Shown: positions 23,401 to 34,548 of the stretch, in pieces
Position numbering within the stretch: position 1 is the first letter of the stretch
Layout of the letters: the number at the start of each line of letters is the position of its first letter
NCBI GenBank assembly: GCA_029215795.1
Contig: JARDYH010000002.1
Span: 278,760,310 to 278,824,309, forward strand
Direction: 5' to 3'
Length of the DNA: 64,000 nucleotides
Source of the DNA: Anniella stebbinsi
Lineage: Eukaryota; Chordata; Lepidosauria; Squamata; Anniellidae
Notes under the pieces: model-generated
Databases searched by the model: none
Told to the model about the DNA's origin: nothing
What the model saw: only the letters and a program-made list of their open reading frames with translations
Made by a program: the position numbers and the translations under genes

Positions 23401-26400
23401 AACCAGTCAGAACTCTAAAGGAGCCATCCAAGGTGCTCAACCTCATGTGTCGTCTGAACAGGGTCAATGTCTGTGAAACAGGGGTTGGGAGCTTCAACCC
23501 TGGGGTCCCAATCTGGCCCCTCTGGGGGCCCCCTCCCCTGGCCCCACCCCCTTTGCCCCAGCCACCAATCATTTGTAGTTTTCCGACTTTGGGGCTGTTT
23601 TTTCCCATTCTGAAAGGTTTAAATGCCTCTCCTAAGGCTTAGTTTCTGACAGCAAGAGATTTAAGCTACAATACGCTGGTACTTCCTGTATTTTAGCATC
23701 CCCACCCCTTTGCCTACCACTGGAATGTATGAGAGCGTCTCTGAAACTGAATTCAGCCTCAGGCTGCAATAAGTTCCCCAGCCCTGAACTAAAAAATCTG
23801 TTTGCTATATCTCTGAGTTTTAATTGTGGGAAATTCTCTTAATATAGACAAATATTTATAAAAACCACGGAGAAATACCTGTAAAATCTTTGAATAACTC
23901 ATTACAATGACCAAACCTGGTATTAGGAAGACCACAGTGGCAAAAGAGACGTCCCAAGTGATTTCTTCTGCAGTGCTGGGCCAAATCAAGGTGCAAATGC
24001 TCTCTGTCTGTAAGCAAAGGACAAAACCTCTGTAAGCATTTAGCTTGGCCATTTGCTTTGGCCATTACATTTCCTATTCTGGCTCAGTGCCTGTTCTAAG
24101 AACAGAACATCACTAGTCAAACTGGAACTATGGAAATCGTTAATAATCAAAATATGTTTTATTATTTCAAGGTGGACCATGTTTATTTATTTATTTATTA
24201 CATTTGTATACCGCCCCACAGCCGAAGCTCTCTGGGCGGTTTACATAGGATTAAAAACAATTAAAAACAATATACAAAAATTAAAACAGGAAAAACATAC
24301 AACATACACACAATCTGTACATTTAAAACCACTTCAACACTTCAAAAAGCTACAAAAACAAAACAAAACAAACCCAGGCTCCTCAGATATTGCCAAATGC
24401 CTGAGAGAAGAGGAAAGTCTTGACCTGGCGCTGAAAAGATAACAATGTTGGCGCCAGGCAGGCCTCATCGGGGAGATTGTTCCACAATTGGGGAGCCACC
24501 ACAGAGAAGGCCCTCTCTCTTGTTGCCGACCTCCGAGCTTCCCTCGGAGGAGGCACTCGGAGGAGGGCCTTAGATGTTGAACGTAGTGTTCGGGTAGGTT
24601 CATGTCGGGAAAGGCGTTCCATCAGGTATTGTGGTCCCAAGCCGTGTAAGGCTTTATAGGTTAAAACCAACACCCTGAACCGGGCTCGGAAACATACAGG
24701 CAGCCAATGCAAGCGGGCCAGAGTAGGTCTTATATGTTCGAACCTACTGGTTCCAGTTATCAATCTGGCCGCTGCATTTTGCACAAGCTGCAACTTCCCA
24801 ACCACCTTCAAAGGCAGCCCCACGTAGAGTGCATTGCAGTAATCTAACTTGGAGGTTACCAGAGCATGGACAACTGTTCAAATAAAAGCTGTATAAACTC
24901 ATGCTATTTGGAACGCCAAAACAATACTCTTATATTCTCTTGTTATCGCCTGTGGTCTACATATAATTAATTAATTAATTTTATAAGTTTTTAATTAGTT
25001 TATGTATTTTATATTTTTTGCATTGATGTTGTTCCCCGCCTCGATCCAGAGGGAGAGTCGGGTAAGAAATATTATTATTATTATTAATAATAATAATTAT
25101 TATTATTATTATAAACTTGCATTTCTGTATACGTCTGTTTTTTGTACAGTGCGTGGGTGCAACAGAAATTCCTCATGTGAATGATACATCATTGGAAAAT
25201 GAAGACTTTTTAAAATGGCTGATCGCCAAATCATCAATAAACATACTTTTGTCAATACTGTGTTTTGTCACGGTCACTGAATGAAAGTTTTTTTAAAAAA
25301 AGCTTAACAGTTGCAAGAAACCTTTTTTGCTCTCCTGACCAAGTTTAAACAATATTGGTGCCAGTTAAACAAAAACAATTATGTAAATTAACAATAATGG
25401 CAGAAATTACAGCAGTTGATTTGGTCTGCTTTAATCCTCCTGCTAATGTGATCAGCTAACTAACTAGGAACTAAAAGCTTGCCGTGCCATCTGAACCTGG
25501 GTTCCTGGCTTGTGTTGCACTGCACAAGCCAGGAGATGGGAATATTTTTGATTCCTGGTGAAATTGGCTAGTAGCGAAGAGGGTGCAAATAGGCTGCAAT
25601 AGTACGCAGCTTCTTCAAGACTACTCAGATACTACAAATGCACTTTCAATAGAAAGCACTAGGATGGGAGTTGTAGTCCAACTAAGGACAGGCAAACTCA
25701 CCCGTGTCCTGTTTGCACTCTACTGGCCAGACTCCCAGCAGTTGCCGGACCCGGGCGGCAGGGCGAGGTGCCAGATGGTCTGTGGATGCCCGCGAGAGCT
25801 TGCGTCTTCTTTTTTTATCCATGAGCTGTGATTTGTGCAAATTCGCTGGTGGTAATATTTATGCCTGCACTTTTGCACAAATTCCACTATTTATGGCCAT
25901 GGTTTTGCACCGATTGCAATTTCTGTAAATGTCTGCAATCTACACAAATCGCAATTTGCAGAAATCTTTAAAATAGCAGGAAACCGCAAGCTTGCCCGAT
26001 TCGGCATGCGCTGAGTTGAGCCAGCTCAGGGATCTGCATGCTGGAATCCAGAGGGCCAAGCTGGCAAAAATGTGCTGAGCTGCACCCCCAAAACGGATTC
26101 CTCCAACATCCCTAAGTCCAACACATCTTAATGGCTCCAAGCAGGAGAAGGCCATATTTAAACTGCATTTGCAGCATGTGGCTCACTTTCCTGCAGTGCC
26201 TAGAAGCACCTGTAGTCCACCTGCTCAAGCCCTTTCATGCTATGGTGTTCTCTAGTTGGCATAAATTGACCTGGAGGGTGAGGGTCCAGCTTACTTGATC
26301 TTGCTTTGCAACAGGAGGCTGGACTACAAAAGGTTGTGGTTTATTCCAGCTCTAAACCATGGGTCTTCTTCCAAATTGCTGTGCGTCTGTTACCAAACCC

Positions 26401-29026
26401 AAGCCAAGATATATTTTTAATTTCTCACCATGGCTTGATTCACTTGTATGCTAAGTGTTCAAGGCACCTTGCATCATTCAAAATCATGAAAATAAGTATA
26501 TTTCAGCCTACACGATCTCTTTTGATATGCCTACACCGTGTGCTCAGTGGTGAAGCACTCCAAGAATTAACATCTGCCTCACCTTTGGAGAATACACACC
26601 TGCCTTTGCAATGCCTGCAAAGCTACTTCCTGGAGCCTCATTCCTTATATTTTGCTTGAGTCTGAGGAGGAATTAAACCATGATCCAGTTTCACTTTCTC
26701 CAATTCCAGGCTTGTCTTTATGTACAAACCAGAAATCATGGTTTAAAATAAACCCAAATCAATTGCTAAACAAGCCAACCTCAAACCATGGGTTATGAAT
26801 TGGGCTTGTTTAACAATGACAAGGCAGAAATTGAGGGAAGTGAAACTGAATTCTGGTTTATTCCTCTGCCCAGTGCACAGGACAAGACAGGAGGGGAGAG
26901 AGAGCTTATTTTGTGTAACCTTAGTGTAAATGCATGGGCCATCAATCTGAATCACTGTGTGCAGATAAGGGAGGTTTAAATATTCCCATCCAGCCAATTT
27001 CTTTTTCAAAATTTGCTCTGCCCCACCATAAGGACTAAAAAAGAGGGGGGAAACCTCCATTGGCACCAATGGAGTTTTTTCTTTTTTAAAAAATTCCCGT
27101 GGTGGTGATGGATTTTTTTTGGGGGGGGGGAGTTGCTAGGTCCCCTACTCACACAGTGGTCCCAATCTAGATTGAGCCTGGATGCAATTGCACTAAAGAA
27201 ATATGGAGGATTTGCATGGGATTGTAGGCAAACCCATGCATCATGGAAGATGAACATCATGGAAGATTACCAGTCAGAAGGGAAATAGAGTTAAAGAGAT
27301 TTAATAGCAGCCCTAGATACTTTTTCTTCAATACTTGGCTTATCATTATGTATAAATCAGGTATCATGATTTAAATTACTCTAGTCAATTGCTGAGCAAG
27401 CCAAATTCAAACCATGGGATAATAAATTTAGTTCCTTTAACAAAGCAGAGTTTATTTTAAACCATAACTCTTGGTTAATATGTAAAAAGAAGCCAGGAAT
27501 CAAGGAAAGCAAAATGAATTAACTTGGAGCTCTCTCTTCATCTCCTCTAGAGATTCACCATATTTCAAACTTGAATATTTTTTCAGATGTACTGTATGGC
27601 TTACCTCATTGGTTGGGATTTGGGAGGTTATGGTGCACTTTTATTTGTATTCTGATTTATCTGATTTATATTGTGTTTTAACTAGATACTTAAGCTTTCT
27701 GAACCTTTAGACAGGCTGTGTGATCTAAGTCAATAAATCCAGATCCCTCTAGGAATACCTTATCATGGATCAATGATCCTTTAACACCTATTTAAACACT
27801 CCAAGGTTACTATCAGGTGGATTTCCTCCCTCCCCTTCTAATGCATGCTTAGCGGTGAATCTGAGAGTCTGGTGAGCATTCTTGCTAATCAGGATAATAC
27901 CCAGGGTGTTATTAATGACTAATCAATAAATATCTTTATATTCTGTGTATGTGCCATAAGAAATACTAAATACAGCAATGCGCATCTTGCTTTTATAAAT
28001 GTTATAATCATAGAACCGGAAAGGGTCTTGGAGGTCATCTGTGCTCTATGCACAAAGCAACTATAGCATCACTGACAAATGGCTGAGCACCCTTTGCTTA
28101 AATGGCTCCAGCAATGGAAAGCTAAGGAGATGTGAAAATAAAATTGGGAGCAGGGGATGACAATGAACACCATCTTCAGCTCTTTGGAGGAAAACCAGGA
28201 CGCCAATAAATAAGAACAGAATAATTGTAAGTAAGCAGTATGAAAACCAGTGAACTTCCTTTTGAGCAAATGTGCTTACAGTCTGGGTAACACTTTTACT
28301 CCATGGGGTGGGTGAGCAATTTATGGCCTTCCAGATGTTTTGGATTACAACCACTGGCCCAGCTAGCCAATAGTGATGTAGGCCAAACTATCTGGAGGAC
28401 CACCCCCTGTTCTACACCTTCGACGAAAGTCACCACCTTGGCCATTTCCTAATGCCAGTTGACTGGGATCAACACCACCACCGCCTTTAACTCACCTGGC
28501 CCGTTATGTTCAGCCTCTCGACGTGGAAGAAGAGGCAGAGCGGGAGCGTGACCAAGGCCGAGCAGGCCCAGATGAGCAGCACGAGGGCGGCCACCAGCCT
28601 GCCTCTGTAGGGCCGCGTGGGCCTGAGCCGGACGATGCTGACCACGCGCTCCAAGCTGACGGCGGCCAGCGAGAGGATGGTGACGCTGCCGCTGAGGCTC
28701 ATCAGGTAGAAGAGTAGGTGGCAGGCGGCGGCGCCCAGCGCCCAGCGCTCGGTCCAGCGCACCACCACGATGAGCGGGATGGCGCTGATGAAGAGCAGGT
28801 CGGCGCAGAAGAGGTTGAGCACCAGGCAGCTGGCGGCGCGCAAGCGGCGCGGCCGGCGCGCCAGCAGGCGGATGGCGCACGCGTTGGCCGCGAAGGCGAG
28901 CACGAAGATCGACGCTAGCGCGGCCGTCTCCAGAGCGCTGCGCACCGCGCGGTTGGAGCCCTTGAAGTCCGAGAAGAAGGGGAAGAGCGTGTAGTTCTCG
29001 GAGAGGGCAGCGCGAGCCCCGGGCAT
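14058..29026 (-). CDS. FFAR4: Free fatty acid receptor 4 (GPR120), 3 coding exons
   Basis: Joined on the minus strand: 29026-28496, 24007-23879 and 14465-14058, giving 355 residues; the human short form has 361. It is a class A GPCR of the plasma membrane for long-chain fatty acids, coupling to Gq/11 and beta-arrestin. Exon 1 (177 codons) holds the N-terminus with an N-glycosylation sequon NYT (11-13), the FPFFSD block, TM1-TM4, the ligand-contact arginine in VVRWTE (R90, human R99) and an ER pair (126-127) at the DRY position. Exon 2 (43 codons) holds the SICTLIWP loop cysteine and TM5 ([13 protein letters not shown]). Exon 3 (135 codons) holds [17 protein letters not shown]6 ([13 protein letters not shown]), TM7 and the tail. 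Junctions are GT-AG, all in phase 0. The stop is at 14058-14060. The N-terminus is shorter than human by about nine residues. The tail-to-tail position with the RBP4-type gene and the CEP55 neighbour match human synteny. Identification is secure. Confidence 0.97.
14728..14915 (-). repeat. tRNA-derived SINE, full-length-like copy
   Basis: On the minus strand it runs from GTGTAGTATAGCGGTTAGAG (tRNA-like head) through CCTAACCTACTTCATAGGGTT to TGTAAGCTGGTTAGGG. It is the same family as the split copies at 10663-11303 and 16050-17125. It lies in FFAR4 intron 2. Confidence 0.65.
14916..16049 (-). other. FFAR4 intron 2, unclassified part
   Basis: No exon-like segment. A dispersed repeat phrase (CTAGGGCTGGCCAAAGACAT near 15940, then TGCCTGAGGCAAAGCAGC) resembles repeat fragments in the RBP4-type introns. 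Nothing else was recognised. Confidence 0.4.
16050..17125 (+). repeat. tRNA-derived SINE split by a hAT element
   Basis: The head GTGGTGCAGTGGTTAGAGCA lies at about 16061-16080, then AAGCTCACGGGGTGACTTTG and CTCAGCCTAACCTGCCTCGC. After the hAT insertion the SINE tail resumes exactly with CCTTGGAGGAAAGGTGGGAT (17100-17119). Confidence 0.75.
16247..17099. mobile_element. 853-bp composite hAT element inside a SINE
   Basis: The ends TAGAGTGACCATATG and CATATGGCCACCCTA are inverted. The 8-bp target duplication is CCTTGAAG (16239-16246) and CCTTGGAG (17100-17107), one mismatch. The outer parts match the 320-bp MITE family. The centre (about 16440-17005) is unrelated, GC-rich and CpG-bearing, with no transposase frame. 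It looks like a non-autonomous derivative that captured foreign sequence. Confidence 0.8.
17126..19162 (-). other. FFAR4 intron 2, unclassified part
   Basis: No exon-like segment or clear repeat family was recognised here. Open frames are short and lack conserved motifs. Confidence 0.4.
19163..19754 (+). mobile_element. Solo LTR with 5-bp target duplication
   Basis: 592 bp bounded by TGTGACG and CGGCACA and flanked by GCTTC on both sides (19158-19162 and 19755-19759). A TATATATAG promoter lies at about 19283-19291 and AATAAA at 19554-19559, in the order expected for an LTR on the plus strand. No internal retroviral genes adjoin. It lies antisense in FFAR4 intron 2. Confidence 0.8.
19760..22904. 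other. FFAR4 intron 2, repeat-poor to mixed
   Basis: It contains one copy of a dispersed repeat at about 21258-21440 (GCTGGATCAGAGTGAGGGTC, then TTCACACAGTGGCCAACCAG), seen also near 32080-32240, 34198-34390 and 44475-44620. A C-run-rich segment lies near 22729-22768. No coding exon was recognised. Confidence 0.5.
22905..23110 (+). mobile_element. L2/CR1-type LINE 3' fragment
   Basis: Translation on the plus strand shows a broken reverse-transcriptase C-terminus (RERAFSVV followed by a P-rich segment, DEACLAP-like). It is homologous to the minus-strand copy at 24383-24823. It is short, frameshifted and non-functional. Confidence 0.65.
23334..23460. repeat. Half copy of the GGAGGCTGGTGGCT MITE
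   Basis: TGTGGAGGCTGGTGGCTCTG through CTAAAGGAGCCATCCAAGGTG matches one arm of the palindrome at 30954-31173. The second arm is missing. Confidence 0.55.
23879..24007 (-). CDS. FFAR4: FFAR4 coding exon 2
   Basis: Acceptor GCTTACAG, donor ACAG|GTATTT; 43 codons ([10 protein letters not shown] to SYSKILQ). It covers extracellular loop 2 and TM5. Conservation with human FFAR4 is high. Confidence 0.95.
24181..24860 (-). mobile_element. 5'-truncated LINE (L2/CR1 type) with a surviving C-terminal frame
   Basis: The minus-strand frame 24823-24383 encodes 146 residues of the end of a LINE reverse-transcriptase protein, with the blocks [45 protein letters not shown] and [14 protein letters not shown]. 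Its 3' part runs to a (TAAA)-type tail at about 24181-24200. The family's usual polymerase core (FADD-type motif) is absent, so the copy is dead. It lies in FFAR4 intron 1, in the same orientation as the gene. Confidence 0.8.
24960..25112 (+). repeat. LINE 3' end with ATT microsatellite
   Basis: TTCCCCGCCTCGATCCAGAG then GTCGGGTAAGAAATATTATT is the typical end of L2/CR1-like LINEs of reptiles. It runs into a (TTA/ATT)n tract at about 25070-25112. Confidence 0.55.
26683..27520. repeat. Two related copies of an AACCATGGTTT-type repeat
   Basis: The segments at about 26700-26830 and 27330-27450 share the order TTATGTAnAAnCAG, ATCATGnTTTAAA, TCAATTGCTnAnCAAGCC and TCAAACCATGGG. They look like two insertions of one MITE-like family. 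The rest of FFAR4 intron 1 from 25113 to 28007 shows no exon. Confidence 0.45.
28008..28130 (-). mobile_element. CR1 LINE 3' fragment
   Basis: ATCATAGAACCGGAAAGGGT then TGGAGGTCATCTGTGCTC is the inverted 3' end of a CR1 LINE (the ATTCTATG-type end). It is a short, diverged relic in FFAR4 intron 1. Confidence 0.6.
28319..28410. repeat. CTACAACTCCCA-family MITE, worn copy
   Basis: ATGGCCTTCCAGATGTTTTG, TTACAACCACTGG and an inverted end AAACTATCTGGAGGACC follow the same plan as 1171-1296. The copy is diverged. Confidence 0.45.
28496..29026 (-). CDS. FFAR4: FFAR4 coding exon 1
   Basis: ATG at 29026-29024; the donor reads CCAG|GTGAGT. It encodes residues 1-177 and is very GC-rich, unlike exons 2 and 3. 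An in-frame upstream ATG near 29275 would add 83 residues with no receptor-like sequence, so the internal ATG before PGARAAL is preferred. Confidence 0.95.
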
Positions 29027-29170
29027 CGGGATGGTGGCGCTCAGGGCATCAGGCGGCCGCGCCAGGCTAGGGACCACGAGACGGATCTCCAGGCCCGACG
29101 GGCGGCAGCGGGGCCTCCTCCTTCCCTGGGCGCAACTTTGGATTGGAGCGAGCACCTGCCTGGCTTGTTT
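28497..29170 (-). promoter_or_regulatory. CpG-island-like block over FFAR4 exon 1
   Basis: Base composition switches abruptly to GC-rich with many CG dinucleotides over the first coding exon and about 150 bases upstream, consistent with a CpG-island promoter. No TATA box was seen just upstream of the ATG. The GC content also creates long antisense open frames that are not genes. Confidence 0.6.
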
Positions 29171-30953
29171 GAGGTTGCCTCTGCAACCAACGAAGGAGGA
29201 AGTGGCAGGAGGCTGCGGAGGATAAATAAGGCGGTTTGTCCCTCGACGAACAAAAAAAAAACATCTACAACCCACGGTTTTTACGAGTAAGTAACTCCAT
29301 TACAGGAAGACATCACAGCCTCCTGGCTGCGATCCATAAACTGCCGCAACCGACTCTCCGTGGATATGGGCTTGAGGCGAGCGTTTCCAGAGGATGCTAA
29401 TGATGGACTGGTGTGGGATGAATGGCCAACGGGAGGAAGAGAAGGAAACGCCAGTCCTCAAGAAAGTTAACTGGTGATGACTAAAACAGCCTCACCCAGC
29501 CTGGTGCCCTCAGCATATATTGGGTTGCAACTCCCATTATTCCTAGCCAGCATTGATCATGCTGGCTGGGAATGATGGAAGTGGCAGTTCAACATGTACA
29601 GAGAAGGGCATCAGACTGGGGAAGGCTGGTCTAAAATAGGAAAGATCAGCGGAATTGCAGAACCCTAAAACGAGGTGAAACATTGCAGACAGAAGGGGAT
29701 ATTTACAGCTCAATCCTATGCCCCATTTCAGAAGAAAGCCCTGCTTAGTTCAATGGGACTCACTCCTAGGAAAGTGTGATTACGGGGGGCGGGGGGGGGG
29801 CGGCGGGATCTATTAAAGAGGAAAAGATGGAATAAGGGTACAAACCATCGTGAGGAGCTCTCAGTCTCATCTACTTTCAAGGGTCATTCATTTGATCATG
29901 TTCCCTGTTGCTCTGTTCAGTTACTCTGCAGCCCTGCACACACCAGCCATCGCCATGCCATCCCTAACTACAATGCGGTTAGAATCAGGTTCTCTCAAGA
30001 TGTGGCCATTATGTGGTGAGATTTTTGCACTTCAAGTTCAAGCATAGTGGGACTAAAGTCTGTCATATGTTGGACCCTTCCAGGCAAATTTCCAGTCTGA
30101 TCCTACGTTATATGTGGTGAATCACTTTTTCTATCCAGCTGGAGAACTGACATTTAAGTGCGCATGTGGCAAAACATTATTCTGAGCATTGCATTACTAT
30201 CACCAATTGCAATTTGTCATACCTCTGCTTAGTTGACTCTAGGTTGCTAGACTCAGGCTATCAGCTCACACACAAAGTGTACCCTGATATACACCTTGAA
30301 TTTATGTTGTTTGCTTTCAGCTGATCCAGATTCTTCCACCATTACATATTCTAACCAATCATCAAATTTTTCAAGCCCCGTCATTTAGCTCTTAAGGTGG
30401 TGCAGTTCAGCAGTTTGGGGTGTCAAATTAGATTGACCCCCCAAAAAAACTCGTTCATACTGCATTCCCTAACATTCTAGCTCAATTACATTGAAAATTT
30501 TGCTGAACTTAAAAATACAATTAGGCAAGGACTTTGATTTCTCCCCCCCCCCCCCAATTCCCATTTAGTTTTTGTTGTTGGCTTGAGGAACTGATCTGGG
30601 TGCTTGATCAGCATGAAACCACAGCAATGTTTAATCTCTGTATTCCAAGGAGTCAATCTGTTTTCTATCGTTTGGGGACAGGAAGCGTTTTTACTGCACC
30701 CAACCCTGGGTGATTAAGACTGTCATTCAGTGTAACTGTATTATAATAGGTTGACATAGGAGTTGTCACCTTAACAGGTGTGTGGTACCATTTAATGTTT
30801 GCAAAGTGCTTTTTCATCATTGTATTTGTGATGTTGATTTTTAGTCATAGCAAGAGAAGCTTCAGCAGAGTTCACTCAGAAAGCAGTTAAGATTAACAAT
30901 TTAGTTATGAGAAACAGAGGAAGAGAGCAGTATCTTTATTAGAGTAATGTCGT
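29171..30953. other. FFAR4 upstream intergenic region
   Basis: It holds a CTACAACTCCCA-family MITE (29490-29630) and a CAATCCTATG/CAATGGGACT MITE (29706-29785), followed by a G-rich run near 29785-29805. No exon was recognised. FFAR4 5' untranslated sequence may occupy the first part. Confidence 0.45.
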
Positions 30954-31173
30954 CAGTGGAGGCTGGTGGCTGCAATTTTTCAGTGGGGCTGTAAATCTGC
31001 TCTGGGTTTCAATTAGAACCAGTCAAGACTCTAAAGGATCAATCCAGGGTGCTGAAACCATGGTGAGGATTGATTTCAGCACCTTGGATAACTCCTTTAG
31101 AGTTCCAAATGGTTGTTTGAAATCCAGAGCAGATTCACAGCCCAACTGAAATCGGAGCCACCAGCTTCCACTA
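30954..31173. mobile_element. 220-bp palindromic MITE
   Basis: CAGTGGAGGCTGGTGGCTGC on the left meets GGAGCCACCAGCTTCCACTA on the right, and the arms stay complementary for about 100 bases each. Flanks AATGTCGT (30946-30953) and AATGTTGG (31174-31181) agree at 6 of 8 positions, suggesting a worn 8-bp hAT target duplication. Confidence 0.7.
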
Positions 31174-31223
31174 AATGTTGGGCTACTTGGAACATTCATC
31201 TTATAACAAATTAAAACAGTACT

Positions 31224-31346
31224 GCAGCTTTCCCCAGCCTGGGGCCCTCCAGATGTGTTGGACCATGGTTCCCATCATCCACAGCCATGCTGGGTAGGGA
31301 TGGTGGGAGTTGTAGTCGTGACACATCTGGAGGGCTGCAGGCTGGT
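31224..31346. repeat. CTACAACTCCCA-family MITE, good copy
   Basis: CCCCAGCCTGGGGCCCTCCA, GATGTGTTGGACC and the inverted end GTTGTAGTCGTGACACATCT followed by GGAGGGC form a clear palindrome. Confidence 0.6.
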
Positions 31347-32079
31347 TTACTCTGACAGTTGTTCTCCAAGGCGTCTCAGACAGAGCTCTTTCCCAGCCCT
31401 ACCAGCTGATATCCTTTAACTGGGATTGACTTTGAGCTCTCATGCATTCAAAGCATGCAGTTTACCATTGTACTATGAGCCATCTAATCGTTTAAAATTC
31501 TGGGGGAGGGGGGATTTTAAGTTACCCCAAATTCTTCTCCAGGCCTTCCTTACGAGTGTTTTTATAAGGAACACCACTGAATTAGTTTTTTTAAAATCTT
31601 GTTAATCACAGCATTAAAAAAAAAAAAAAAAGGTGACAGCCCTACCGTGAATATCAATTCTCCTCTCTCCCCAAACATTTGAGACATAACATTCCATGAG
31701 AATGATGAAGCAGCTAGAATAAATATATTCTCAATGTGTTATAGATGTAGATGTTCATCAGACAAGTGTCTCACGCTCACTACTGCCCACTTGCGGAAGT
31801 GCACGCGTCCTTTAGACATCATCTGCCTCCCGTTCCTTTTTCCATAGCAAAATAGAACCCTTTTAATCCGACTTTTAAAAATTAAAACAGAATGTGCCAC
31901 ACTCTCCTGTGTACAGGAAAAGCAGCGCAATCAAAATAGCCTCTGAATGGGCCTCGTGGTCTTTACTTCCTCTTTCCTCTTCGGGAAGAATGAGGAATTG
32001 TGGAGAAACGATGGTAAGGATTCCCCCCCCCCCCCATGATGATGCTCATAGTGATAGCACCAATGTAGTGATGGTGACT

Positions 32080-32240
32080 TATGTACGCCAGTTGCTGGGG
32101 AACATAGGTGGGAGGGTGCTTGTTGTACCTGTGTCCTGCTTGTGGATTACTGGTCAACCGCTGGTTGGCCACTGTGTGAACAGAAAGCTGGACTAGATGG
32201 ATCCTTGGTCTGATCCAGCATGGCTCTTATGTTTTTATAG
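32080..32240 (-). repeat. GGATCAGACC/GTCCA dispersed repeat
   Basis: On the minus strand it reads ATAAGAGCCATGCTGGATCA, then CTAGTCCAGCTTTCTGTTCA and CACAGTGGCCAACCAG. It is the same family as 21258-21440, 34198-34390 and 44475-44620. A C-tract precedes it near 32022-32034. Confidence 0.55.
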
Positions 32241-32362
32241 TTTGAAACATTCCACTCTGTAGCCAGCCTTAAATGCTAAAAGGCTCATGGTGGGTTTTTT
32301 CCCCTTACTTCTCTAAGGGGCTTGTGTATGGCAAGTTAGTATGAAAAGTATTCACATACCTT

Positions 32363-32780
32363 TACAGTGCAACCCTATGCAGGTCTACTCATTAAACTCC
32401 ATTGAGTTCAATGAGATTTACTCCCAGGTAAGTGGGCAGCCCTTGGCCTGATTTCAAAAGGCTTCTGCAAGTGATCAGTTTTGACCTGTGGCACGAATGA
32501 CCTGGCTCTCCCTTGGGTGCTCAGACGGGGGAGAGGAGGAAGGTGAGAGAAAGGGGGTGGTAGAAAATAGAGTGACACAGGAATGGCTCTGCCTACTGCT
32601 AGCATAGAGCCCCCGACAGTTTAGCCCTGAGGGAACTTGATTCTTAACACAAAAAGGATTCCCTTTGATGCAGTATACAATTGCAGCTGTACAGTGCAAT
32701 CCTTGCTTCCTACTCAGAAGTCAGCCCCATTGAGTTCAATGAGGCATATTGCCAGGTAAGTACATATGGGATCACAGCCT
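32363..32780. repeat. Two CAATCCTATGCA-family MITEs (32363-32442 and 32691-32780)
   Basis: Both start ACAGTGCAAnCC, carry CATTGAGTTCAATGAG in the middle and end near CCAGGTAAGT. About 250 bases of unclassified sequence separate them. Confidence 0.55.
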
Positions 32781-34197
32781 TCATTTTATACTGCTGATGT
32801 ATCTTTTTATCTATAGATAAAGTCTGTTGAACCCTTGAAGACATTGTGTTCTTGTGTTTTCACATTCCTCTACAGGTGAGTGTTGACGTACAGCATCTTC
32901 AAATATTTGTGCTGTATAGTATGACTTGTCAAACTCTACCCATACGGAAGACAGTGTGATTTTTCAGCTGTAGCCCAATAGATCAGTTGTGAATTGTTTA
33001 TTGCATTGCTTGCACGAAGGCATTCATTCTCTTATTTGCACGTGGCAAATAAGAACAGACTTAATTCTTTTCACTATGTTAAGGCAAACAGATTGCAGAG
33101 ATAGGCTTACAGTAAATGAAGAAGCAGATGGCTAGTAGTTGACATGGTGACTGGGGTGGGTTGACTGCGTTTGACAATAAGGAGCTCACTAATATAGGGA
33201 GAGGGAAAATAAGTGTGCCCTCCTACAGTTAGTTGCTTGGGAGAAGCTGTGCATATTTCTTCAAACCATCCTTCAAAAGTACAGTGTTTGCATTAAAGTT
33301 CTACTGAGGGAATGGTATGGATTACTTTTAAATACAACTTCTCATTTGTTAATAGGAAGTGTTTTGCCTTGTCAAAACATGGAATGTGCATTCATCATGT
33401 TGGGCTTTAAACAAAATATCTTTATTTACATTTCTAAAGAAAAGGTGTTTCAGCTGAGAAAGCTTTATGGAAGATGAGGGCATGCTTTCCCCCCCTCAAG
33501 ATGCAGTTACTTAGAAGGAAAGTACATCTTAGAGGCCTAAACATATATTTTTTTGTGGACTGCACTATGCAAAGACATGCATACTAGTGTTGTTTGCTTG
33601 GCTGAGGAGTAAAATCAAACACAAACAGGTTCAGCCTGACCTAAGTTGAAGTCAGTGGTGGTTAACTTCAAACCTGTTGAAGGGTGGGAGACTCTGGTCA
33701 CCAGATTTTGAGATTTCTCTGTCCTTTAAGTTCCTTTGAAGGTACGCTATGTTCAGGTGTTTTTGAAAGGCAGTGAGCAATAAAGTTATAAGACTAAATT
33801 GTTTGGACAACCTAGATCAAGAATTACTGGCAGATTGACTTCAGTATTAAGATGAGTGGTACACTTGTCTTACCTCAGCCTTACGGACTGACAGCCTGCA
33901 TAATTTCTCATAGAAATCCACAAGATTTGATTTCCTGCCCTATCCTTTTTGATATTATTATTTGCCAACTTTCCATAGAAATATTTCCAGGGTGGCTTAT
34001 ATTCATGCCTCCAGTCAATGTTTAAAATATCACAGAGGAACAAGCGAGAAAGCATAGCGAAATGAGGTTTAGCATCTGGGCTAAAATACTAAAGCAAGTA
34101 GGATAATGCACACATTGTTGCTCAAAGGGCAGAATAAAGAGTTAACAAGAATCCACAGGGAAGATCAAAATGAATATAACATTGCGTTATATCCGTT
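32781..34197. other. Intergenic, nothing recognised
   Basis: I see no exon-like open frame with splice signals, no RNA gene and no clear repeat in these 1.4 kb. Confidence 0.4.
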
Positions 34198-34500
34198 AAC
34201 ATAAGAAGAGCTGCACTGGATCAGCTTAAAGTCCTGTCTAGTCCAATATTCCGTTCACACAGTGGCCAGGGAGATGCCTCTGTGAAGCCCACAAGCAGGA
34301 CATGAACGCAACAGCACTCTCCCACTCACATTTCCCAGCAACTGATATACAGAAGTATACTTCCTTGTGTAAAAGTTGAAACAGAGTTGAGTGCTATTGC
34401 AATAATGGCAAGAAAGCATTAGGGAACATTGGTTATACACAGATGGATGAAAAATCCACCCCCACACAACCCCAAACCCCAGAATCCCTCCCACAACCAG
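34198..34500 (+). repeat. GGATCAG/GTCCA dispersed repeat, longest copy
   Basis: ACATAAGAAGAGCTGCACTG, GTCTAGTCCAATATTCCGTT, CACACAGTGGCCAGGG and GCCCACAAGCAGGACATGAA followed by CAACAGCACTCTCCCACTC. This is the most complete example in the window. Confidence 0.55.
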
Positions 34501-34548
34501 AACCCCACCTGCTGCAAAAAAAAAAATTTTTTTTTTAAAATACTCTTG

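Noticed and set aside
28449..28880. A 143-codon minus-strand frame rich in A, P, L and R
   Set aside because: It is another frame of the same FFAR4 exon, and its composition reflects only GC content.
28523..28994. Plus-strand open frames across FFAR4 exon 1
   Set aside because: They are antisense shadows of the GC-rich receptor exon, without any family motif.
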